From: Methylobacterium sp. PvR107
GTDB lineage: Bacteria; Pseudomonadota; Alphaproteobacteria; Rhizobiales; Beijerinckiaceae
Direction: 5' to 3'
Assembly (NCBI RefSeq): GCF_017833295.1
Contig: NZ_JAFIBW010000001.1
Span: 3,623,501 to 3,687,500, forward strand
DNA length: 64,000 bases
Of the stretch, positions 9,772-20,318 are shown piece after piece. Each line of letters begins with the position of its first letter. Positions within the stretch are counted from its first letter, which is position 1. The position numbers and the translations under genes are program-made. The notes beneath the pieces are model-generated. The model made no database searches, was not told the DNA's origin, and worked only from the letters and a program-made list of their open reading frames with translations.

Positions 9772-12234
9772 TTGTCTGACGCCTTCCAGTTCCTGCCTGC
9801 CGGCGGCAAGATGGGCGCCGAGATCCGTGCCCACGACTGGTCGGACACCTCGCTCGGGCCGCCCGAACTTTGGCCGCCGTCCCTGTGCGTCAGGCTGGCC
9901 CAGATGCTCGCCTGCCCGACGGCGATGTTCCTCGCCTGGGGACCGGAGCTGCTCTGCTTCTACAACGATGCCTACAGGCCGATCCTCGGCTACCGCCTGC
10001 CCGACGCACTGGGTCGGCCCTTCCGCGAGGTCTGGGCGAGCATCTGGGACGAGATCGAGCCGCTGGTGGAAGCCACCCTGGACGGCGAGAGCCAGACGCT
10101 CACCGACGTGATGCTCGACCTCTCCCGCGCGGGAAGGCCGGAGCGGAGCTGGTGGTCCTTTACCTACTCTCCAGCCCTCGACGATGCGGGCGCGATCAAC
10201 GGCCTGTTCTGCGTCACCGCGGAGACGACCGACCGGGTTCTCGGCGAGGCGGCCTTGCGGGAGAGCGAGGACCACTTCCGGCACACGGTCGAGTTGAACC
10301 CGCAGGTGCCCTGGACCTGTGACCCGGACGGTAACATCACCTCCTACTCGAACCGCTGGCTGGAGCTGACAGGTCAGGGCCCGGGTGAGCCCCTGGGCTC
10401 CGGCTGGGTCAAGGCCCTCCATCCCGACGACGTACCCTGGACCCTGACGACGTTCACCGCCGCCCTCACCGCGGGCGAGCCCGTGGACGTAGACTACCGC
10501 ATCCACATCGCAGCGACCGGGGATTTCCGCTGGATGCGCGCCCGCGCCTTCCCGCGCCGGGACGAGGCTGGCGCCATCGTGCGCTGGTACGGGGTCGTGG
10601 AGGACGTGCACGACCGTAAGCTAGCCGAGGCGCGGCTGCAGGAGATGAACGCGACGCTGGAGCGGCGCGTCGAGGAGGCGCTCGTCCAGCGAAAGCTCTG
10701 GGCCGACGTGTTCGAGACGACCGACTCCCTTGTCTGCGCCCTCGACACGGAGTTCCGGGTCTTGGCCGCTAACCGGGCTTGGATTGAGGAGGTCGAGGCC
10801 GTCTACGGCGTCTGGCCGCGGATCGGCGACAATCTGCTCGACCTCCTGTCGCACAGGCCTGAGATGCTCGTGCCGGTGAGGTCGACCTGGTCGAGAGCGC
10901 TAGCAGGCGAGGAGTTCACGCTCGTCGAGGCCTTCGGCGACCCGCAGCGTCGACGCCAGCATTACGAGATGAAATTCATGACGTTGCGGGACGCGCAGGG
11001 GGTGCGGATCGGCGCCTTCCAGTACGTCCAGGACGTCACCGAGCGTCTGCGCGAGCAGGAGCGGCTCGCCCGCGCCGAGGAGACGCTGAGGCATACCCAG
11101 AAGCTGGAGGCGATCGGGCAGCTCACAGGCGGCGTGGCGCACGACTTCAACAACATGCTGACCATCATCCGCTCGTCGGTGGAGTTCCTGCGCCGCCCCA
11201 ACCTCGCGGAGGAGCGGCGCACCCGCTACCTGGAGGCGGTCTCCGACACGGTGGATCGCGCCGCCAAGCTGACGAGCCAGCTGCTTGCCTTCGCCCGACG
11301 GCAACCCCTCAAGCCCGAGGTGTTCGAGGTCGGCGCGCGTCTGCAAGACTTGGCGGACATGTTGAACGCCGTGACGGGCGCGCGCATCCGCATCGTCACG
11401 GAGGTGCCGGCGCCGCCCTGCCACGTGCGGGTCGACGCGAGCCAGTTTGAGACCGCCCTCATCAACCTTGCCGTCAACGCCCGGGACGCCATGGAGGGCG
11501 AGGGCACTCTGACCCTGCGGCTCGACAGCAATCGGTCGCTGCCCCGCATTTGCGCGCATGCCGGCGCGTCCGGTCCGTTCGTCGCACTGTCCGTGATGGA
11601 CCACGGAGCCGGCATCGCACCGGATCTGCTGTCCAGGATCTTCGAGCCGTTCTTCACGACGAAGTCGGTCGGCAAGGGCACGGGCCTCGGGCTCAGCCAA
11701 GTCATCGGCTTCGCCAAACAGTCGGGCGGCGACGTGGAGGTCGCGAGCGAAGTGGGGCACGGGTCGACCTTCGTGCTCTACCTGCCCCAGTCCGATCCAC
11801 CAGCCGTCCCGCGGAACACGCCCGACGCCGGTTCCCTCGAGGCGCCGGACGCGCCATCCAAGCTCTGCGTCCTCGTCGTCGAGGACAATCTCGATGTCGG
11901 ACGGTTCTGCACGCAGCTTCTGGAGGACCTTGGCCATGTCACCGTATGGGCGCACGACGCCGAGGCGGCGCTCGCCGAGATGGGGCGGACTCCCTCTCGG
12001 TTCGATGCCGTCTTCTCGGACGTGATGATGCCGGGAATGGGCGGTGTTGAGCTGGCCCGACAGCTGCGGTTGAGCCATCCCGAACTGCCGGTGATCCTGA
12101 CGACCGGCTACAGTGACGTGCTGGCACTGGACAACACTCACGACTTCGAACTCGTGCGCAAGCCCTATTCAGCAGCACAGGTTGCGAGCGCACTCCGGGA
12201 ATCGTTGGCCAGACGACGTCGTGCGTCGGCATGA
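9772..12234 (+). CDS. Hybrid sensor histidine kinase with three PAS-like domains and a receiver
   Basis: An 820-residue cytoplasmic kinase without membrane segments. In order: a PAS-like domain (about 15-150, opening with AEIRAHDWSDTSLGPPE), a second PAS/PAC (about 160-285, FRWMRARAFPRRDEAG), a third PAS-like region (about 315-430), HisKA with phospho-acceptor His about 457 in GGVAHDFNNM, HATPase_c with NLAVNARDAM and GTGLGLSQV, and a receiver domain with phospho-acceptor Asp about 750 in FSDVMMPGMGG. The start is the TTG at 9772; an ATG 13 codons later (about 9811) would also keep every domain. No cognate regulator gene is adjacent. Confidence 0.92.
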   Translation: MSDAFQFLPAGGKMGAEIRAHDWSDTSLGPPELWPPSLCVRLAQMLACPTAMFLAWGPELLCFYNDAYRPILGYRLPDALGRPFREVWASIWDEIEPLVEATLDGESQTLTDVMLDLSRAGRPERSWWSFTYSPALDDAGAINGLFCVTAETTDRVLGEAALRESEDHFRHTVELNPQVPWTCDPDGNITSYSNRWLELTGQGPGEPLGSGWVKALHPDDVPWTLTTFTAALTAGEPVDVDYRIHIAATGDFRWMRARAFPRRDEAGAIVRWYGVVEDVHDRKLAEARLQEMNATLERRVEEALVQRKLWADVFETTDSLVCALDTEFRVLAANRAWIEEVEAVYGVWPRIGDNLLDLLSHRPEMLVPVRSTWSRALAGEEFTLVEAFGDPQRRRQHYEMKFMTLRDAQGVRIGAFQYVQDVTERLREQERLARAEETLRHTQKLEAIGQLTGGVAHDFNNMLTIIRSSVEFLRRPNLAEERRTRYLEAVSDTVDRAAKLTSQLLAFARRQPLKPEVFEVGARLQDLADMLNAVTGARIRIVTEVPAPPCHVRVDASQFETALINLAVNARDAMEGEGTLTLRLDSNRSLPRICAHAGASGPFVALSVMDHGAGIAPDLLSRIFEPFFTTKSVGKGTGLGLSQVIGFAKQSGGDVEVASEVGHGSTFVLYLPQSDPPAVPRNTPDAGSLEAPDAPSKLCVLVVEDNLDVGRFCTQLLEDLGHVTVWAHDAEAALAEMGRTPSRFDAVFSDVMMPGMGGVELARQLRLSHPELPVILTTGYSDVLALDNTHDFELVRKPYSAAQVASALRESLARRRRASA

Positions 12235-12351
12235 AGGGCGCCTGTCCAGCCCTGAAGAGCCCGGAGGGCGCGACCCGCGCATAAAATCGGCCGCGGCGGG
12301 CGATCGGCGTGGGTTGAAAGGATCTCCCGGCGGCTGCGCACGGGCGCGCCC

Positions 12352-12767
12352 TGGGCCGACAGGTCGACCGCCTCACCCGCGCCCTGTCCGACTTCGCTAG
12401 GCTCGTCGCGCTGTTCGACGCGCACGCCGCGGCGTTCGTGTCGGTGACCCAGGCGTTCGACACCACGACCAGCACGAGGCGTCTCACCCGCAACGTGCTG
12501 CTGTCGTTCGTCCAGGCCGAGCGCGCGGTCACCGGCGCGCGCATCCGCGACAAGATCGCCGCGGGCCAGCGCAAGGGGCTGTGGATGGGCGGCGGCGTGC
12601 CGCTCGCCGATCGGATCGAAGCCCGCGCCCTGCTCGGTGTCCCGGAGCAGGCCCGGGGTCGTGCGCATGACCTTCGCCCGCTACCGCGCGCCCGGCTCCG
12701 TCAGCGCCGTGCGGGCCGCGGAGCGACTCAGCGCCGGCCCGCTTCACGCGGGGACGGAACCGGACAT
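12352..12767 (+). pseudogene. Decayed serine recombinase (resolvase/invertase family) fragment
   Basis: Translation from about 12355 gives VDRLTRALSDFARLVALFDA, VSVTQAFDTTTS, NVLLSFVQAERAVTGARIRD and KGLWMGGGVPL, unmistakably the end of the catalytic domain and following helix of a serine site-specific recombinase. After about 12640 the similarity jumps to the +1-shifted frame (VRMTFARYRAPGSVSAVRAA), showing a frameshift. The N-terminal catalytic serine part and the DNA-binding tail are missing. It ends against the 3' end of livF and is a relic of a mobile element. Confidence 0.85.
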
Positions 12768-13482
<715 letters not shown>

Positions 13483-13490
<8 letters not shown>

Positions 13491-15531
13491 GGGTCAACTC
13501 CTCGTCGGCGACGGGACTGCCGAGATAGGCCTCGACCACCTTCGGATCGGCCTGGACCTCGCGGGCGCTGCCCTCGGCGATCTTGTGGCCGAAATCGAGG
13601 ACGCTGACGCGGTCGCACAGGCCCATGACCACGTCCATGTGGTGCTCGATCAGGATCACCGTGATCCCGGCGTCCCGGATCTTGCGGATGATCGTCGTCA
13701 GCTCGGCGATGTCGGGGGCGGTCAGGCCCGCGGCCGGCTCGTCGAGGAGGAGAAGGACCGGATCGAGGGCCAGCGCCCGTCCGATCTCCAGCAGGCGCTG
13801 CTTGCCGTAGGGCAGGTTGCGCGCCTCAACCTGCGCCAGGGCGCCGAGGCCCACGAAGTCGAGGATCGCCATGGCGCGGGCGCGCTGCTCGCGCTCCTCC
13901 CGGCGCCGGCGCGGCGTGCCGAGGATCGCGTCGAACAGGGTGCCGCGGAAGCTGTGATGCAGGCCGACCAGCACGTTCTCCAGCGCCGTCATCTCGCGGA
14001 AGAGCTGCACGTTCTGGAAGGTGCGGGCGACGCCGGCCGCGGCGATCTCCGACGGGGTGCGCCCGTCGAGGCGCTTCGTCCCCTGGCCGCGCGCCAGGGT
14101 CACGCTGCCGCCGGTCGGGCGGTAGATGCCGGTGAGCACGTTCATCATCGTGCTCTTGCCGGAGCCGTTCGGCCCGATCAGGCCGTGGATCGTGCCCGGC
14201 CGCACCGTGATGTCGACGCCGGCCAGCGCCTTCAGGCCGCCGAACTGCATCAGGGCCTGATCGACCGTGAGCAGCGGGTCGGCGCCCGCGCCGCCGCTCT
14301 GAGCACTCAGTGCCGCGCCCTCGGCGTGGAGATTCTTGCCCTCGGCGGTGTGGGCCGGGCGCAGGGCGGGGATCGTCTCGCGGAGGAAGCCCACGATCCC
14401 GTCCGGCAGGTAATACACCACGAACAGGATCATCAGGCCGAACACGGTCAGCCGGAAGTCGGTGACGGTTTCGAGCGCGAGCGTCGCCGGGAAGAAGGCG
14501 AGGCAGAGCCCGACCGGCACCAGCAGGGCGAACCGGTTCTCCCGGCGGCGCAGGAAGGCGAGCACGCCGACGACCAGCGCCGCGCCGGCGATGATCCCCG
14601 CCATGATCCGCACCAGCCCGATATCGGCGAGCACGTTCGGCATCATCACGATGATCGCCGAGCCGATGATCGGGCCGGCCCGCGACTTGCGGCCGCCCAT
14701 CGTGACGGCGAGGAGGAACAGTACGGTGAGCTCGAACCCGTAGGAGTTCGGCGCCACGTAGCGCTCCGACCACGCGAACAGCGCGCCGGCGAGGCCGGCC
14801 AGCGCCGCCGAGATCACGAAGGCGTAGACCTTGTAGCGGTAGACGCTGACGCCCATGCAGTCGCAGGCGATCGGCGAATCGCGCAGCGCCTCGAAGGCGC
14901 GGCCGTAGGGCGAGCGGACCACCCGGTTGACCACCAGGATGGTGGCCAGCAGCGCGAGGCACACGAGATAGTAGAACTCGAGCTTGCGCCCGGCCGCGCC
15001 CCAGGGGGCCTGGAGGCCGAGGAGCGAGAAGTCGAGGACCCGGGCCGGCGGCAGGGTGATGCCCAGCGGGCCGTTGGTCAGCGGCGTCAGCTCGTTGATG
15101 AAGATCTGGACGATCGTGCCGAAGGCGAGCGTCACCATGGCGAGGTAGGGGCCGGTGACCCGCAGGGCCGGCACGGCCAGCAGCACGCCGAAGGCCGAGG
15201 TCACGCCGATCCCGGCCAGGATGCCCCACCAGATCCCCAGCTTGAAGTGCAGGAACAGCACCGCCGCCGCGTAGGCGCCGACGCCGAACAGGCCGGCATG
15301 GCCGAGGCTCACCTGCCCGGTATAGCCGACGACGATGTCGAGCCCGAGGATCAGGATCGCGTAGATGGCGATCACCACCATGAGGTGGATGTAGTACGAG
15401 CTCGTGACCACGTGCGGGAAGACGGCGAGGCCGACGACCAGCAGCACGGCGCCGAGGATGCCGACGTGGCGCGACAGATTGGGGGCGGCCGCCGGGGCGG
15501 GCGCTTCGGCGGGGGCGAGGGTCTGCGCCAT
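13483..15531 (-). CDS. Fused LivM permease - LivG ATPase of branched-chain amino acid transporter
   Basis: A 682-residue single-chain protein. The first ~330 residues form the LivM permease with about 8-10 membrane segments and the GYTGQVSLGHAGLFGVGAY signature; a linker with charged residues follows; residues about 420-680 are a LivG ATPase with Walker A GPNGSGKS (about 450-457), PYGKQRLLEIGRALA in the signature region and LLLLDEPAAGL. Fusion of LivM to LivG occurs in some alphaproteobacteria. The frame is continuous, so this is a true fusion rather than a sequencing artefact. It begins 38 bases after livH and overlaps livF. Confidence 0.95.
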
Positions 15532-15569
15532 GGCTCAGGCTGCCGTGAGGGTTGCGCGGGCGGTCACGG

Positions 15570-16442
15570 TCAGACCTTCTTGATGACGGCCTTGCCGAAC
15601 AGGCCGACCGGGCGGATGGAGAGGACGACGAGGAGCAGGATCAGGCCGGGCACATCCTTGTAGCCGGTCGAGATGTAGAAGCCGGTCAGCGTCTCCGAGA
15701 CGCCGAGGATCAGGCCGCCGACGATGACGCCGAGGCCGGATTCGAGGCCGCCGATGATCGCCACCGCGAAGGCCTTCAGCGCCAGGACGGAGCCCATCGT
15801 GGCGCCGGTCAGGGTGACGGGCGCCACCAGCACGCCCGCGAAGGCCGCCGTCATGGCGCTGATCGAGTAGGAGAGGGTGATCACCTTCTGGGTGTTGATG
15901 CCCATCAGGCCGGCGGCGTCGATGTCGTTGGAGGTGGCGACGACCGCCTTCCCCCAGATCGACTTGCGATTGAAGATCTCGACCGCGAGCATCATCAGCA
16001 GCGCGCCCGCGACGATCAGCAATTCCATCGGCAGGATGCGCACGCCGCCGACCTGGAGCGCGGTCTCGGGGAGGGGGGAGGGGAATTTCAGGTCGTCGCG
16101 GCCCCAGATGTTCTCGGCGACGTTCTTGAAGATGATGCCGAGCGCGATGGTCGCCATGATCCACCCGTACTCGGACTTGATCTTCACGGCCGGGCGCACC
16201 CCGAGGCGCTCGACCACGGCCCCGAGGGCGAAGCCGAAGACCAGGACCAGCGGGATCATCAGCCAGTAGCCGATGAACGGGACCAGGGTCAGGCCGAACA
16301 GGGCCCCGAGCGCCAGCGCCTCGCCCTGTCCGAAATTGAGCGTCTTCGAGGTCGCGAAGGTGAGCTGATAGCCGAAGGCGATGGCGGCGTAGATCATGCC
16401 GACCGCGACACCTGAGGCGATGAGCTGGAGCAGGATGGCCAT
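15570..16442 (-). CDS. livH: Branched-chain amino acid ABC transporter permease LivH
   Basis: A 290-residue inner-membrane permease with about eight hydrophobic segments. The N-terminus (LLQLIASGVAVGMIYAAIAF) and TLNFGQGEALALGA, TMGSVLALKAFAVAIIGGL and GLILGVSETL segments are characteristic of LivH. ATG at 16442 gives the standard family start; the frame is open further upstream but codes for an arginine-rich stretch with no similarity. It sits 133 bases downstream of livK, and that gap contains GC-rich inverted sequences that may attenuate transcription between the abundant binding protein and the permease. Confidence 0.95.
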   Translation of the reverse strand: MAILLQLIASGVAVGMIYAAIAFGYQLTFATSKTLNFGQGEALALGALFGLTLVPFIGYWLMIPLVLVFGFALGAVVERLGVRPAVKIKSEYGWIMATIALGIIFKNVAENIWGRDDLKFPSPLPETALQVGGVRILPMELLIVAGALLMMLAVEIFNRKSIWGKAVVATSNDIDAAGLMGINTQKVITLSYSISAMTAAFAGVLVAPVTLTGATMGSVLALKAFAVAIIGGLESGLGVIVGGLILGVSETLTGFYISTGYKDVPGLILLLVVLSIRPVGLFGKAVIKKV

Positions 16443-16575
16443 GGAAGCGCTGTCACCGGAGGGGTGTCCGGTCGCGCGGCGGGCGCCGCGGGACCGCTCT
16501 GCGGAGCGCCGGCGGCCGAGGCACCACCGGGTCGGGGAGGGCGGCCGCGCCCGGGCGGACGCGGCCCTCGGAACC

Positions 16576-17790
16576 TCAGTTCGAGGTCTTCTCCTTGACG
16601 CGAACGACGCCGGCGGTCTTGGCGTCCTCGTCCTTGGCGTAGACGATCTTGCCGTCCTGCACCTTCCCGAACACGACCATGTTGCGCGAGATCGCGTTGT
16701 GGTCCTTGGCACTGAAGGGCTTGTCGTAGGTGGTGACGACGCCCTCGACCTTCTCGTTCAGGTTCTCGAGCGCGGTGCGGATCTTCGCGCCGTCGGTGCC
16801 GCCGGCCTGCTTGATCGCTGCGGCGATCAGATAGATCGAGTCGTAGCCCTGGGCGCCCGCGACCGGCGTCGGGATCTTCGTGACGCCGTAGGTCTTGTAG
16901 TAGTTCTCGAGGAACGCCTTGCGCTTCGGCAGGGTCTGATCCTCGATGAAGGTCTGGGGCATGATCACGCCGTTGCCGTTCGGGCCGGCGATGTCGATGA
17001 AGCTCTGCATCGAGGACGGCCAGCTCGTGATCATCGGGACCTTCCAGCCGAGCTTGGACATGCCGTTGGCGATCTGGGCCAGCTCCGGCCCGATGCCGTA
17101 GGCCAGGATCACCTCGGCACCGGCCTGCTGCGCCTTCAGCAGCTGGGCCGTCATGTCGACGTCCTTGATGTTGAACTTCTCGACCGCGACGGGCTTCACG
17201 TTCTTGGTCGCGAGGTACTTCTCGATGTCCTCGCGGCCGAGCTGGCCGTAATTGGTCGAGTCGGCGAGGACCGCGATCTTCTTGTGACCCTGCGCCAGCG
17301 CCTCGTCGACCATCAGGCCGGCCTGGAGCACGTCGTAGGCGGAGTTCCGGAAGACGTAGTTCGCGTCGTAGTCCGGCTCCTTGAATTGGTTGGTGATGAT
17401 CGTCCCGGTGGCGACGTTGTTGAACACCGGTATCTCGGCCTCTTGATAGAAGCGCTGGGCCGCGAGCGCGACGCCGGTGTTGATGAAGCCGACGGAGGCG
17501 ACGACCTTTTCCTTGTTGATGAGTTCCTGCGCGACCTGCGCGCCGACCTCGTTCTTCGCCTCGTCGTCGCGCTCGATCAGCTGGATCGGGCGGCCGAGCA
17601 CGCCGCCGGCCTTGTTGATCTCGGCGGCCGCGAGCTTGGCGCCGTCACGCATCGAGACGCCCATCGAAGACGAGCCCCCTGTATAAGGGCCGCTCAGCCC
17701 GATCTTGATTGGGTCTGCAGCGCGCACTGGCGCCGCTGCGAGCGTGAACAAGAGCACGGCTGCAGCCGTGCGACCTGCGAGAACCATCAT
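16576..17790 (-). CDS. livK: Branched-chain amino acid ABC transporter periplasmic binding protein
   Basis: First gene of the liv operon: a periplasmic type I solute-binding protein of about 404 residues. The N-terminus is a classic signal peptide (MMVLAGRTAAAVLLFTL, cleavage after PVRA before ADPIKIG). IKIGLSGPYTGGSSSMG and NKAGGVLGRPIQLIERDDEA are standard LivJ/K motifs. Two consecutive ATGs (17790, 17787) lie just after GGAGAGGAA; either can be used. An ATG at 17877 would bury the signal peptide behind a basic tail and is unlikely. The true substrate could be another amide or amino acid. Confidence 0.94.
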   Translation of the reverse strand: MMVLAGRTAAAVLLFTLAAAPVRAADPIKIGLSGPYTGGSSSMGVSMRDGAKLAAAEINKAGGVLGRPIQLIERDDEAKNEVGAQVAQELINKEKVVASVGFINTGVALAAQRFYQEAEIPVFNNVATGTIITNQFKEPDYDANYVFRNSAYDVLQAGLMVDEALAQGHKKIAVLADSTNYGQLGREDIEKYLATKNVKPVAVEKFNIKDVDMTAQLLKAQQAGAEVILAYGIGPELAQIANGMSKLGWKVPMITSWPSSMQSFIDIAGPNGNGVIMPQTFIEDQTLPKRKAFLENYYKTYGVTKIPTPVAGAQGYDSIYLIAAAIKQAGGTDGAKIRTALENLNEKVEGVVTTYDKPFSAKDHNAISRNMVVFGKVQDGKIVYAKDEDAKTAGVVRVKEKTSN

Positions 17791-18089
17791 TTCCTCTCCA
17801 GACGAGCGTTTACGCCGTGTGCCCTTCGTCGTGGCACTCTGGGAGGAGGATCTCTTCGAAACAGGACGAGCCGTCAAGCTGCAATCCCAATAAGTCCAAG
17901 ATGATCAATGCGGATTGTTCAAGTTTTTCAATCGAGGAGGCAACCGGCGACAGAAATTTTGGCGCCGTGCGAAACGCGCGGATTAAGAGCCGTGCGCGAA
18001 CGTGCAGGGCCGCTATTTCGCAATCCGTCGGATGAGCGCCGCTGCCTATTGACCGCGCGCTGTGACCCCCCGTCAAGGGCCGGGCTTGG

Positions 18090-18420
18090 CTGCCGCACCG
18101 GGATCGGCTTGGCCAGCTTCCTCAGGTTCTGGCCGCCGCGGCGAGGTCGAACTCGTCCTGGCCCCCGTTCGGGCCCCGCAACCGGAGCCGATCCAGCTTC
18201 AGGATCCGCTTGAGGCGGGCAAACAGCATCGCGACCGTCTTGCGCTCCCGCCGCGAGGTACGGCCCGCCTCCGAGGCGCAGATGTCGCGCGCCATCTGCC
18301 GAACGCCTTTGGATCGAGCGTGGGATCTTGCGGGCGGGGGCGGGGGGACAGCATCGCGGCTTCAACGCGCCGGTGTCGCAGTCGCGCTTGCCGGCGCGGT
18401 AGCCCATCATGCCATCGTCA
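18090..18420 (-). pseudogene. IS1182-type transposase, C-terminal remnant
   Basis: Reading leftwards from about 18415 the frame gives MGYRAGKRDCDTGALKPRCC and ARKIPRSI, then after a frameshift near 18290 ARDICASEAGRTSRRERK, MLFARLKRILKLDRLRLRG and AAAQNLRKLAKPIP. These are the conserved C-terminal blocks of IS1182-family transposases. The rest of the gene and the element's ends are missing. It abuts the 3' end of the ECF41 sigma gene, marking an old insertion or deletion between the liv and ECF41 operons. Confidence 0.82.
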
Positions 18421-18433
18421 GCGAAGGCGGACC

Positions 18434-19348
18434 TTAGAACAGTCCCGAAGGCGAGGATGCGGTCCGAACCGAAAGGCCGAGCGCCTGCACGATATGGCCG
18501 AGCTTGTCCGGATTGCGCGTGATGTAGATCCCGACGATCCTGCCGCCCTCGCAATCGAGGGCGGTCACCTGCAGGATGCCGCCGCGCTCCAGGCTGGCAA
18601 ATCCTGGAAGGCCGTCGACCACCAGCGCCTTGAGGAAGGTGGCGGGATCGGCGGCGTGCTTGCGGGCGAGGCCGGCGAACAGCCTCAGGATCCGCTCGAT
18701 ACCGATGATCGGGTTGAGGAAGGCGATGACCTTGCCGCCGCCATCCGAACGGATCACGGCATCCTCGGCCAGCATCGCGCGCAGCCCGTCGACATCCCCG
18801 CTGCACGAGGCGGCGAAGAAGGCCCGGACGAGACGCTCCCCGTCCTCCCGGGCCACGGCGTAGCGCGGTCTCTCGGCCTGAACGTGCCTGCGCGCCCGCA
18901 CGGCGAGTTGCCGGACCGCGGCGGCGTCGCGATGCAGCGTCGTCGCGACTTCGCCCAGCGGCACACCGAACACGTCATGCAGGAGGAAGGCGGCGCGCTC
19001 CAAGGGGGACAGCCGTTCCAGCGCCATCATCAGGGTCAGGGTGAGGTCGTCGCTGTCCAGCGACGGTTCCTCAGGCATTTCGACCAGCGGCTCGGGCAAC
19101 CACGGGCCGACATAGGTCTCGCGCCGCGCGCGCGCCGAGCGCAGCGTGTCGAGGCACAGACGCGTGACAGTCCGGGATAGGAACGCGCCCGGTGACCGCA
19201 CCGCATCGTGTCTCGTTTCGCGCCAGCGCAGCCACGCGTTCTGAACGACGTCCTCCGCCTCGGCGACCGAGCCGAGCATCCGGTAGGCGAGGCGGAGGAG
19301 CTTCGGCCGCTCCGCCTCGAAGGCGTCCGTGCCGGGATCAGGGGGCAT
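18434..19348 (-). CDS. ECF41-group RNA polymerase sigma factor with fused SnoaL-like regulatory domain
   Basis: About 304 residues, longer than ordinary ECF sigmas. Region 2 (FEAERPKLLRLAYRMLGS, EDVVQNAWLRW) and region 4 (LERLSPLERAAFLLHDVFG) are followed by a SnoaL-like C-terminal domain. Three hallmarks of group ECF41 are present: WLPEP in the linker between regions 2 and 4, DGGGK after region 4, and NPDKL near the end. In this group the C-terminal domain, rather than an anti-sigma factor, modulates activity. The start at 19348 gives a family-like N-terminus; ATG at 19369 is an alternative. It overlaps the end of the CMD gene, as expected for ECF41 operons. Confidence 0.93.
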   Translation of the reverse strand: MPPDPGTDAFEAERPKLLRLAYRMLGSVAEAEDVVQNAWLRWRETRHDAVRSPGAFLSRTVTRLCLDTLRSARARRETYVGPWLPEPLVEMPEEPSLDSDDLTLTLMMALERLSPLERAAFLLHDVFGVPLGEVATTLHRDAAAVRQLAVRARRHVQAERPRYAVAREDGERLVRAFFAASCSGDVDGLRAMLAEDAVIRSDGGGKVIAFLNPIIGIERILRLFAGLARKHAADPATFLKALVVDGLPGFASLERGGILQVTALDCEGGRIVGIYITRNPDKLGHIVQALGLSVRTASSPSGLF

Positions 19349-19802
19349 CGCGCGAAGGATCCGCATCATGGTGCCCGCGCAGTCCGACCTGAAGGCGGTT
19401 CCACAGGTTGATGGCGCCGATCTGAAGCGTGAGTTGCACCTGCTCGGCCTCCGTGAAGTGCTCCTTCACCTGAGCGTACACCGCATCGGGGGCGCCGGTC
19501 TCCGACACCCGGGTCAACGCCTCGGTCCAGGCGAGCGCCGCGCGCTCGCGGGCGCTGTAGAGGTGCGCCTCGCGCCAGGCGTCCAGGAGGTAGATGCGCA
19601 TCTCGCTCTCGCCCTGCTTGCGGGCAGCCGCCGCGTGCATGCCGATGCAGAAGGCGCAGCCGTTGATCTGCGACGCGCGCAGCTTCACCAGTTCGAGCAG
19701 GCCGTGCTCCAGATCGCCGGATCTGATGCTGGTCTCCACCGCCATCATCGCCTTGATGGCGGCCGGCGCGTGGGCGTAGGGGTTCTCGATTCGTGGGGTC
19801 AT
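19338..19802 (-). CDS. Carboxymuconolactone decarboxylase / AhpD-like protein
   Basis: A 154-residue all-helical protein of the CMD family. It contains the AhpD-type redox centre: Cys49 and Cys52 in INGCAFCIGMH with His56, as in alkylhydroperoxidase D-like enzymes that reduce peroxides or act as thiol oxidoreductases. CMD/AhpD-like genes are the typical partner of ECF41 sigma factors, and here the stop overlaps the sigma start. The substrate is unknown. Confidence 0.92.
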   Translation of the reverse strand: MTPRIENPYAHAPAAIKAMMAVETSIRSGDLEHGLLELVKLRASQINGCAFCIGMHAAAARKQGESEMRIYLLDAWREAHLYSARERAALAWTEALTRVSETGAPDAVYAQVKEHFTEAEQVQLTLQIGAINLWNRLQVGLRGHHDADPSRDAP

Positions 19803-19854
19803 GGTCGGATCTCCGCGTGCTTCAGGTCGGAGGCGGGGCCAATGGCGGCGCGCC

Positions 19855-20286
19855 TTACCGGATCGGTGTCGTCAGGTTCGTCTCGGCAGTATCGACGACG
19901 AAGACGGCCAGCAGGCGCGCCGACTCCGTCGCGCTCGCGTTGGCGCTGACGCCGTGGCGGTCCCCGGGCATCTCGGCGAAGCTCTCGCCGGCTTTGTAGG
20001 TCCGCTCGGGCCCGTCATTCACCTTGCTGCGGATCGCCCCCGTCAGGACCGTCGCGTAGATGAAGGCGCTGTCCGGGTGCGTGTGCGCGGGCGAGGACCC
20101 GCCCGGCCCGTACTCGACGAGCACGGCCCTCATACTCTTGCCGGGGACGTTCGGCAGGACGTGGTCGAAGACGATTCCGACCCTCGCTTCGCCCCCGTCC
20201 AGGGACCTGCCGACAGGATCGTGCGCCAGTGCCGCGGTCGAGAGCAGAAGCGCCAGCGCGCCGACGGCGGATGTAGGCCTGATCAT
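19855..20286 (-). CDS. Secreted cupin-domain protein
   Basis: A 143-residue small cupin with an N-terminal signal peptide (MIRPTSAVGALALLLSTAAL, cleavage about AHA/DP), so probably periplasmic. The cupin barrel shows GGSSPAHTHPDSAFIY (two His and a downstream acidic/aromatic position) and AGESFAEMPGDRHGVS, giving the His ligands of a metal site. It lies between the NmrA-like gene (32 bases) and the CMD gene (52 bases) on one strand, apparently in the ECF41 operon. The enzymatic role is not predictable. Confidence 0.85.
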   Translation of the reverse strand: MIRPTSAVGALALLLSTAALAHDPVGRSLDGGEARVGIVFDHVLPNVPGKSMRAVLVEYGPGGSSPAHTHPDSAFIYATVLTGAIRSKVNDGPERTYKAGESFAEMPGDRHGVSANASATESARLLAVFVVDTAETNLTTPIR

Positions 20287-20318
20287 AGTCTCCTCCTTGA
20301 AAGGTCACGTTCCACGGA

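Noticed and set aside
9646..10611. 321-codon minus-strand frame
   Set aside because: Antisense to the first PAS-like domains of the hybrid kinase.
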